Source: DATKCN01 sp035513175
GTDB taxonomy: Bacteria > Chloroflexota > Chloroflexia > Thermomicrobiales > CFX8
Assembly (NCBI GenBank): GCA_035513175.1
Contig: DATKCN010000191.1
Location: forward strand, 1-9,900
Length of the DNA stretch: 9,900 nucleotides
Reading direction: 5' to 3'
How positions within the stretch are numbered: position 1 is the first letter of the stretch; each line of letters begins with the position of its first letter. Shown here piece after piece: positions 5,256-9,900 of the stretch. The notes under the pieces are model-generated. The model searched no databases. It was not told the DNA's origin and was given only the letters and a program-made list of their open reading frames with translations. Position numbers and translations under genes: made by a program.

Positions 5256-6333
5256 TGGCGGCCGCGGCGCCGGGCTGCCAACTCTCCCGACCGGCGTCAA
5301 CGATTTCCTGAATGATCGCCGGAACGTCATAATTCAGCGACCAGGTCGGAAAGTGCGTCCGAAAGCGTGTCAGGTCGCTGATCCACCAGATGTGATCACC
5401 GACGCGATTCTGCTCGCGGTAAGACCATCGCAGCTCGTGTCCCGATATCTGCTGGACGATGTCGATGGCCTCCAACATCGAGCAGTTACTGTATCGCCCG
5501 CCGCCGATGTTATAGACCTCGCCAGAGCGTGGCGCGCTGAAGAACGCGTGAAACGCCCGGATGAGGTCGTGGCTGTGGATGTTGTCGCGCACCTGCTTGC
5601 CCTTATAGCCGAACACGGTGTACGGCTCGTCAGTAATGGCGCACTTCACCAGATACGACAGGAACCCGTGCAGCTGTGCGCCCGCATGGTTCGGGCCTGT
5701 CAGACACCCGCCCCGAAAACAGGCGGTCCGCATGCCAAAGTATCGCCCGTACTCCTGCACCAGTACGTCCGCCGCGAGCTTCGACGCGCCGAACAGACTG
5801 TGCAACGACGTGTCGATGGACATGTCCTCGGAAATCCCCGCGGCGTACCGATGGGCTCGATCCACTTCCCAGCGCGTCGGCAACTCGATGAGCGGCAGCG
5901 AGTTAGGGGTGTCACCATACACCTTGTTGGTCGAAGTGAATATGAACACGGCGTCTTCCGCGTTCAGGCGCGTGGCTTCGAGCAGAGTCAGCGTGCCATT
6001 CGCGTTGACGGTGAAGTCAACCGTGGGCGCGGTCGCGGCCCAGTCATGGGAGGGCTGCGCGGCGGCATGAATGACGAGCGCGATCGATCGGCCGTAGCGC
6101 TCGAAAATCGCCCGCACGGCGCGCTCGTCACGGATGTCGATGTCGTGATGCTCGTAGGACGGCAATCGCTTCTGCATGCGCCTGAGGTTGGGGATCGTCG
6201 TTGCGCTCTCTCCAAAGAACGCGCTTCGCATGTCGTTGTCGATTCCAACGACATCGAAACCCTGCTCGGCAAAGTACACAACCGCCTCAGAGCCGACGAG
6301 TCCGGCGGATCCAGTAACTAAGGCGACGCTCAT
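5248..6333 (-). CDS. NAD-dependent epimerase, RfbE (CDP-paratose 2-epimerase)-like
   Basis: The protein has 361 aa. It is an extended SDR enzyme acting on a nucleotide sugar in the cytoplasm. Seen: ALVTGSAGLVGSEA (4-17) with the Gly motif at 8-14; VIHAAAQPSHDW (87-98); FTSTNKVYGDTPN (132-144); HSLFGASKLAADVLVQEYGR (178-197); FRGGCLTGPNHAG (206-218); FGYKGKQVRDNIHSHDL (241-257); YNIGGGRYSNCSMLEA (274-289); and NRVGDHIWWISDL (309-321). The STNKVYGDTPN, GYKGKQVRDNIHS and NCSMLEA blocks are what I associate with CDP-paratose 2-epimerase-like proteins. Where the family normally has YxxxK, Phe181 replaces Tyr (F-G-A-S-K185). ATG 6333 is preferred, with AGAGAG about 9 nt upstream; a TTG at 6342 would abut that site. 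It is the first gene of a two-gene unit with the WecG-like gene. The exact substrate is uncertain. Confidence 0.9.
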   Translation of the reverse strand: MSVALVTGSAGLVGSEAVVYFAEQGFDVVGIDNDMRSAFFGESATTIPNLRRMQKRLPSYEHHDIDIRDERAVRAIFERYGRSIALVIHAAAQPSHDWAATAPTVDFTVNANGTLTLLEATRLNAEDAVFIFTSTNKVYGDTPNSLPLIELPTRWEVDRAHRYAAGISEDMSIDTSLHSLFGASKLAADVLVQEYGRYFGMRTACFRGGCLTGPNHAGAQLHGFLSYLVKCAITDEPYTVFGYKGKQVRDNIHSHDLIRAFHAFFSAPRSGEVYNIGGGRYSNCSMLEAIDIVQQISGHELRWSYREQNRVGDHIWWISDLTRFRTHFPTWSLNYDVPAIIQEIVDAGRESWQPGAAAASG

Positions 6334-6692
6334 CGTTGACAACTCTCTTCATGACGCGAGAGCCGGCCCGCCGGTCGATCGACGTCATCTCGCGTGCCCG
6401 CCTGGACCGGCTGGATGAGCGTTAGAGCCTCGCGAGCGCGGTACATCGGCAGCGCCTCCAAATTACTCCGGCGCTGGTAGGCCGGCACGGCGTGAACATC
6501 CGATGCTGGGATGTTGAATGCTACTAGTGTGCCAAATTGAGCGCTCGGCGCAATATCGGATGGCCGTGATTGTGGGGGAAGTAATAGCCACGCATCAATC
6601 GGGCATCGGGCTATTGAAGGGGGCGTCGGTCGCTGGCGACATCCGGTGACGTGTCTGGCCGGGGAGCGTCAGGGTTGCTCAGCCCGGCATCG

Positions 6693-6719
6693 TAGACGTG
6701 CGTGGTCAGCGGGTATGAT
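6693..6719 (+). promoter_or_regulatory. Candidate promoter of the PHP phosphatase gene
   Basis: The -10 hexamer TATGAT (6714-6719) matches consensus at five of six positions. TAGACG (6693-6698) is a four-of-six -35 with a short 15-nt spacer. Transcription would start near 6726, about 40 nt before the GTG at 6766. Confidence 0.45.
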
Positions 6720-6727
6720 CACGTGAT
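6718..6727. promoter_or_regulatory. ATCACGTGAT palindrome over the predicted transcription start
   Basis: A perfect 10-bp palindrome overlaps the end of the -10 hexamer and the predicted start site of the phosphatase gene, where a bound repressor would block transcription. The same TCACGTGA core occurs at 9634-9641 before the creatininase gene. Confidence 0.4.
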
Positions 6728-6765
6728 TGGACCACCTGGTCAGTCGCCGGAGGTCGTTCCGTATC

Positions 6766-7572
6766 GTGAACAGTGTCATCGTGAAGAATGTCGATCTGCA
6801 CAGCCACATCCTGCCTGGTGTTGACGACGGCGCTCATGATCTCCAGGAAACACTGGACATGCTCCGCGTGGCCGAGTCGGACGGCACGTCCCTCATCGTC
6901 GCAACGCCGCATGCGCGTGCCTTGAGCCCCCGCATGATTTACGACGCCGTCACGCGCGTCAACGACAGCGCGCGCGACGCAGGGCTGGCCATCACTGTCG
7001 CGCCTGGGAGTGAGGTTCGGCTGAGCGCTGCCACGCTGGCAGCTTACCGATCGAATGAGCTCGTCTGCATCAATCACACGCCGTATGTCTTGATCGAGCT
7101 GCCGTTCCAGGGACCGTGGACCGCCGACGTTTTCCGAGCAATCCACGATCTGCAGCTCGCGGGCGCGTGGCCGATACTCGCGCACGCCGAACGCTACCAG
7201 GCAGTTCAGCGCGATCCGCGCATCCTGCTCGAACTCGTGGCATTGGACGTTCTGCTTCAGGTCAACGCCGGCTCTCTGCTCGGCGAGGATGGAACCGGCC
7301 CCAGGCGTGTCGCCGAGAGCCTTGCCAGGTCGGGGATCCTGCACATCATCGCCAGCGACGCGCACGGGACCACGGTGCGCGGTCCACGGCTTGCAGGCGC
7401 GTTCGTGCGGCTCGCCGACCTCGCGGGCGGTGAGCATGCAGCGTTCGTCAGAAACGCGGCCAGATCCGTCGTCGCAGGCGCCCAGATATCCATACCGTCT
7501 CCCAGGCAATTGAAGCACCTGGATCGGACCCGGTTCCCCCGTGGGCTATGGGATTCACGCCGCGGCGGATAA
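6766..7572 (+). CDS. PHP-type protein-tyrosine phosphatase, CpsB/CapC/YwqE-like
   Basis: The protein has 268 aa from the GTG at 6766. Enzymes of this family are metal-dependent phosphatases that remove phosphate from the tyrosine cluster of polysaccharide BY-kinases. Seen: DLHSHILPGVDDG (10-22), supplying His12 and His14; TPHAR (47-51) with His49; PGSEVRL (80-86) with Glu83; IELPFQGPW (110-118); ILAHAERY (137-144) with His140; LQVNAGSLLG (164-173); and IIASDAHG (194-201) with Asp198 and His200. These fit the trinuclear metal site of CpsB enzymes, and the length is close to the usual 245-260 aa. The start is not certain: GGAGGT at 6749-6754 lies 12 nt before GTG 6766; GTG 6781 and TTG 6727 are alternatives. 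The gene faces its likely substrate kinase tail-to-tail with only 4 bp between stops. The last 20 residues are basic and non-conserved. Confidence 0.93.
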   Translation: MNSVIVKNVDLHSHILPGVDDGAHDLQETLDMLRVAESDGTSLIVATPHARALSPRMIYDAVTRVNDSARDAGLAITVAPGSEVRLSAATLAAYRSNELVCINHTPYVLIELPFQGPWTADVFRAIHDLQLAGAWPILAHAERYQAVQRDPRILLELVALDVLLQVNAGSLLGEDGTGPRRVAESLARSGILHIIASDAHGTTVRGPRLAGAFVRLADLAGGEHAAFVRNAARSVVAGAQISIPSPRQLKHLDRTRFPRGLWDSRRGG

Positions 7573-7576
7573 TATG

Positions 7577-9232
7577 TCACTCCAGGCGAGGCTGACCACG
7601 GGCGCGAAACGTCGGAAAACCGCGGCGATTGCGCTGTCGGGAAGTGGGCGTCCGCGACGTCCCGTCATCATCAGGCCATGCGCCTTCATCGTAATACGAG
7701 CGGTAATGGGCGGACGACGCGGCGATGTTGCGGGACCGGTTGATGACAATGCCCAGCAAGGGCGTCCCGGTGCGCGACAACGCTTCAAGACCCGCTACAA
7801 GCTCATCCGGACGAGTCTTCCGAGACAGCACGATCAGCAGCGTGCCGTCAACGATGTTGGCAGTGATCAGCGGGTCGCTGAAGGCCAGGGGAGGGGAGTC
7901 GACCAGGACGATGTCCGCGCGAGATTCAAGCGCTTCGATCAGCTCCCGCATCGCCGCGCTCTGCAGGACGTCAGCCGGGTTCGGGGGCAGCGGCCCACTG
8001 GGAATAACGTCAAGATTCGGCACGTCGGTGTGGATTACGAATGAGTCAATATCATCGAGTCCGGCCAGGAGCAGGTTGGTGAGCCCGGCTCGATTGGAAA
8101 TCTCGAATAGCTGGTGTATGCGTGGCCGCCGCAGGTCGGCGTCCACGAGGACGACCCGATGCCCTCCCTGGGCGATCACCGTGGCGAGATTCGCCAATAC
8201 GGTCGTCTTACCTTCACCCGGACGCAGGCTCGTAACGACCAGCGATCTGATGTCGCCTCCAAGCGAGGCGAACTGCAGGTTCGTCCGCAGCGACCGGAAC
8301 GCATCCACCGGAGCCGTGCGCTGGTCTCGGCGCGCCACGATCTCCTGGGCATTGCTGAGCGCGGGAATCTCGCCCACGGCCGTCTGGCCGACGACGCGCG
8401 ACAGGTCGTCAGAAGTCTGGATCGCGTCGTTGATGTAACCCAGCAGGAGCACCAGGCCGCCTGCCACGATCAGCCCGAGCATGCCGCCCAAAACAGTGTT
8501 GAGCGGGATCCGTGGGGAGACCGGTGAGCGCGGAGGCACTGCCTGATCGACGATGCGCACACTGGCCTGTGCCTGTGCCTGCCCGATATCCATCCGCTGC
8601 TGCGATTCAAGCAGGGTCGCGTACGTCGACTGAAGTTGATTCAGCTGGCTTTGATTGGCCAGGATTTCCGCCTGGTTTGCGGCGCTGGTTGCATCCGGAC
8701 GCATCTGCAGCTCATCGATCCTGGCAAGCGTCTCTTCGATGCGTTCCCGAATGCGATCGAGATTCTGCTGCAATTCACGCCGCGCGTCGTCGACCGGGAT
8801 GCTGGCCTGCTCCCGCAGCTGGTCGACGAACACTTCCCCGACAGTCGTCGCGATGAGCGCCGCGGTTTCCGGATCGGTGTCAGTCACGCGAATCGAGATG
8901 AGCTGGGTGTCACGAATCGACGACGCCGAGAGCTTCGCGAGAAGATCGTCGGTGCTGATCGGCAGATCGAGCCGTTCGACGGTAGCGTCGGCGACCTGAC
9001 GCGTCCCGATCAATCGAACGTACGTCTGCGCCCGGCGCTCGTTTGCGAGGATGTCATTGTAGGTAGATGTTCCGAGCGTCTGCGACTCCTCTACGAGCAA
9101 CGTCGCATTCGCTTCGTACTCCGGCGTGATTGACAAGCTGACTGCGTATGCGGTTGTCGCCGAGGTGATTGGAAACAGCAACAATATCCACCACCAGCGC
9201 GCCGCCAGCTTCAGGAGGTCTGCCAAGCTCAT
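7577..9232 (-). CDS. Wzz-type chain-length regulator fused to BY-kinase (polysaccharide tyrosine autokinase)
   Basis: The protein has 551 aa from ATG 9232-9230. It combines a membrane co-polymerase with a cytoplasmic tyrosine autokinase, as in Wzc, and governs polymer length and export. Seen: a Wzz N-terminus with TM1 about 14-32; the extracellular part with a coiled-coil stretch about 150-215 (LQQNLDRIRERIEETLARID); a Pro-rich segment PPRSPVSPRIPLN (233-245) leading into TM2 about 247-267; the kinase activation region DAFRSLRTNLQF (310-321); Walker A SLRPGEGKTT (335-344); Walker A' VVLVDADLRRPRI (360-372); Walker B IVLVDSPP (441-448); and a C-terminal Tyr cluster HYRSYY (Y510, Y513, Y514), followed by a basic tail to 551. 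It is shorter than Wzc of E. coli (about 720 aa), as its periplasmic part is short. No close Shine-Dalgarno is seen: GGAG lies about 14 nt upstream. The opposing phosphatase lies on the other strand. Confidence 0.94.
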   Translation of the reverse strand: MSLADLLKLAARWWWILLLFPITSATTAYAVSLSITPEYEANATLLVEESQTLGTSTYNDILANERRAQTYVRLIGTRQVADATVERLDLPISTDDLLAKLSASSIRDTQLISIRVTDTDPETAALIATTVGEVFVDQLREQASIPVDDARRELQQNLDRIRERIEETLARIDELQMRPDATSAANQAEILANQSQLNQLQSTYATLLESQQRMDIGQAQAQASVRIVDQAVPPRSPVSPRIPLNTVLGGMLGLIVAGGLVLLLGYINDAIQTSDDLSRVVGQTAVGEIPALSNAQEIVARRDQRTAPVDAFRSLRTNLQFASLGGDIRSLVVTSLRPGEGKTTVLANLATVIAQGGHRVVLVDADLRRPRIHQLFEISNRAGLTNLLLAGLDDIDSFVIHTDVPNLDVIPSGPLPPNPADVLQSAAMRELIEALESRADIVLVDSPPLAFSDPLITANIVDGTLLIVLSRKTRPDELVAGLEALSRTGTPLLGIVINRSRNIAASSAHYRSYYDEGAWPDDDGTSRTPTSRQRNRRGFPTFRARGQPRLE

Positions 9233-9257
9233 GGTCGTGTCTTCACTCCACGTCTGT

Positions 9258-9268
9258 TGACGACGTCA
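9258..9268. promoter_or_regulatory. TGACGACGTCA palindrome close upstream of the kinase gene
   Basis: Perfect 5-bp arms TGACG and CGTCA flank one central base, 26-36 bp upstream of the kinase ATG. It could be an operator or lie in the 5' leader. It is short enough to arise by chance. Confidence 0.25.
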
Positions 9269-9496
9269 GGTCGCGCGCCGAAATGTCGGATGTGGTGCGC
9301 CATGAGCTCTGCGGACGACACGGGAGCCTTTCCGGACATTTGGCACTGGCCCTGGTGAATCTCAGTAACATCGTCTGGGATGTTGAGGCCCGCAGACGCG
9401 ATACGGGAGAGCTGCAAGGATCTGTTGGACATGCTGGCCCGGGACGCCGCCCGCGACCGCAACATTCCGTGACGGTTGAGTGTACTGTATGGAACG

Positions 9497-9509
9497 CGTG
9501 ACAGTCACG
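9497..9509. promoter_or_regulatory. CGTGACAGTCACG 13-bp palindrome with a nearby half-site
   Basis: Perfect 6-bp arms flank a central A. A further CCGTGAC at 9467-9473 pairs with GTCACGG at 9504-9510 as a 7-bp inverted repeat with a 30-nt spacer. The repeated CGTGAC half-site in the gene gap suggests a regulator binding region. Confidence 0.4.
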
Positions 9510-9675
9510 GTCAGTGTCTCGTCTACATTCACGAGCGTGGCTGGCTGTCCACGGTCTGACTCGTCTCGCGTCCCGGAAACGGTCCGGCGTCGTCGCGGCG
9601 CAGCCACGACCGATCGCGGCGCCGGCGCCGGCATCACGTGACGCGAAACTGCATGTGCCGCGCGACGGGCGACGC

Positions 9676-9704
9676 TTGACGGCGCAGCGCCGCGGGTCTA
9701 CGCT
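9676..9704 (+). promoter_or_regulatory. Candidate promoter of the creatininase gene
   Basis: TTGACG (9676-9681, five of six to consensus) is followed after exactly 17 nt by TACGCT (9699-9704), a TAnnnT-type -10 common in high-GC bacteria. Transcription would start near 9711, giving a leader of about 32 nt. Confidence 0.5.
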
Positions 9705-9709
9705 GCGCC
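9681..9709. promoter_or_regulatory. 9-bp inverted repeat spanning the creatininase promoter
   Basis: GGCGCAGCG (9681-9689) and CGCTGCGCC (9701-9709) are perfect inverted copies with an 11-nt centre. Arm centres are 20 bp apart, about two helical turns. The arms cover the spacer and the -10 hexamer, the usual place for a repressor site. Confidence 0.5.
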
Positions 9710-9742
9710 TCTGACGTACTCGCATGACCTTCAGGGGGCGTC

Positions 9743-9900
9743 GTGAGCGATGAGGTAGTGCTCGGACGGATGACTCGCCGGGAGTTCCGCGAGGCGCTGG
9801 AACGCGGCTGGTTTACGACGGCCATTGTGGCGACCGGCTCGATCGAGCAGCACCTCGAGCACCTGGCAATGGACTATGACATCAGCGCGGCGACGTGGGT
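9743..9900 (+). CDS. Creatininase-family amidohydrolase, N-terminal part (cut by window edge)
   Basis: Starting at GTG 9743, with a G-rich AGGGGG Shine-Dalgarno (9733-9738) 4 nt upstream, 52 codons are visible. The protein begins MSDEVVLGRMTRREFREALE. It contains ATGSIEQHLEHLAMDYDI, where the Glu, His and Asp of ExH...D keep the spacing of the metal-binding motif of creatininases (usual form GSxEQHGPHLPLxTD). The family (about 230-270 aa) are metal-dependent hydrolases of cyclic amides and similar bonds, and includes creatininase, FAPy deformylase and MftE. The role here is unknown. The Gly-Pro after His is replaced by Leu-Glu, so a non-classical substrate is likely. It is divergent from the kinase gene and has its own promoter, so it need not be part of the polysaccharide locus. 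Confidence 0.87.
   Translation, partial: MSDEVVLGRMTRREFREALERGWFTTAIVATGSIEQHLEHLAMDYDISAATW

Larger units (their letters stand above)
6334..6765. other. Divergent control region between epimerase and phosphatase genes
   Basis: There is no credible gene in these roughly 430 bases. They must carry outward promoters for the leftward epimerase and the rightward phosphatase. A perfect 8-bp inverted repeat, ACGCGAGA (6354-6361) and TCTCGCGT (6388-6395), lies 20-60 bp upstream of the epimerase start. The rightward side has the promoter and palindrome listed separately. No clear promoter for the leftward gene was found. Confidence 0.5.
9233..9742. other. Divergent control region between kinase and creatininase genes
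   Basis: I accept no gene in these roughly 510 bases. Open frames run through them on the minus strand (for example 9725-9243), but their products look like random high-GC translation. Symmetric sites are dense: TGACGACGTCA (9258-9268), CGTGACAGTCACG (9497-9509), TCACGTGA (9634-9641) and a 9-bp inverted repeat (9681-9709). No good leftward promoter for the kinase was found. Confidence 0.5.

Noticed and set aside
5239..6321. Plus-strand open frame of 360 codons opposite the RfbE-like epimerase
   Set aside because: The opposite strand encodes a full set of epimerase motifs; this frame is a codon-bias shadow with no family features.
6706..7518. Minus-strand open frame of 270 codons opposite the PHP phosphatase
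   Set aside because: The PHP metal-binding motifs are on the plus strand; this frame shows none and runs through the promoter region.
9617..9633. GGCGCCGGCGCCGGC run as a specific repeat element
   Set aside because: It is a simple GC-rich repetition expected in this base composition, with no second copy noticed.
9243..9725. Minus-strand open frame of 160 codons upstream of the kinase
   Set aside because: The composition is Arg/Cys/Ser-rich and random-looking with no motif, and it overlaps the creatininase promoter elements.
1..9900. CRISPR array, tRNA, rRNA, insertion sequence or phage element
   Set aside because: No regularly spaced repeats, no cloverleaf-like sequence, no transposase or integrase motif and no terminal inverted repeats were seen on either strand.

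Overview
The window is a high-GC bacterial chromosomal segment carrying part of a cell-surface polysaccharide (exopolysaccharide or capsule) locus. It has seven protein-coding genes, two of them cut by the window edges, plus one decayed gene remnant. A large DUF4012 protein beside a fused Wzz/BY-kinase, a CpsB-type PHP phosphatase and a creatininase with the sequence GSIEQHLEHL suggests a Chloroflexota-like organism, possibly another high-GC lineage such as Actinomycetota. This is inferred from protein style alone, because no rRNA or other marker gene is present.

Layout: (1) 1-292, minus: the N-terminal part of an NAD-dependent sugar epimerase/dehydratase. (2) 293-1034: a non-coding stretch with three tight inverted repeats, a promoter candidate for the epimerase, and a remnant (463-553, possibly further) of a second DUF4012 gene. 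(3) 1035-3092, plus: a membrane-anchored DUF4012 protein of 685 aa. (4) 3093-3607: a gap with two perfect palindromes (16 and 12 bp). (5) 3608-4372, plus: an initiating sugar-phosphate transferase read from a TTG start. (6) 6333 to 4452, minus: a two-gene unit of an RfbE-like epimerase and a WecG/TagA/CpsF glycosyltransferase, joined by an 8-bp overlap. (7) 6334-6765: a divergent control region. (8) 6766-7572, plus: a PHP-type tyrosine phosphatase (CpsB/YwqE-like), ending 4 bp from the end of (9) 9232-7577, minus: a Wzz-type chain-length regulator fused to a BY-kinase. (10) 9233-9742: a divergent control region with several palindromes. (11) 9743-9900, plus: the start of a creatininase-family metalloenzyme.

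How the genes fit together (inference from families): the sugar transferase would load the first sugar phosphate onto undecaprenyl phosphate. The WecG/TagA-type enzyme would add a second sugar, and the epimerases would supply nucleotide-sugar precursors. The Wzz/BY-kinase and the PHP phosphatase would control polymer length and export by opposing tyrosine phosphorylation. The DUF4012 protein is predicted to be extracytoplasmic and has no established function. The creatininase may not belong to the locus.

I found no mobile element, CRISPR array, tRNA or rRNA. No wholly new system is evident. The points most worth a second look are the relict DUF4012 paralogue, the operator-like palindromes in the four gene gaps, the Phe in place of the catalytic Tyr in the RfbE-like epimerase, and the tail-to-tail kinase/phosphatase pair.
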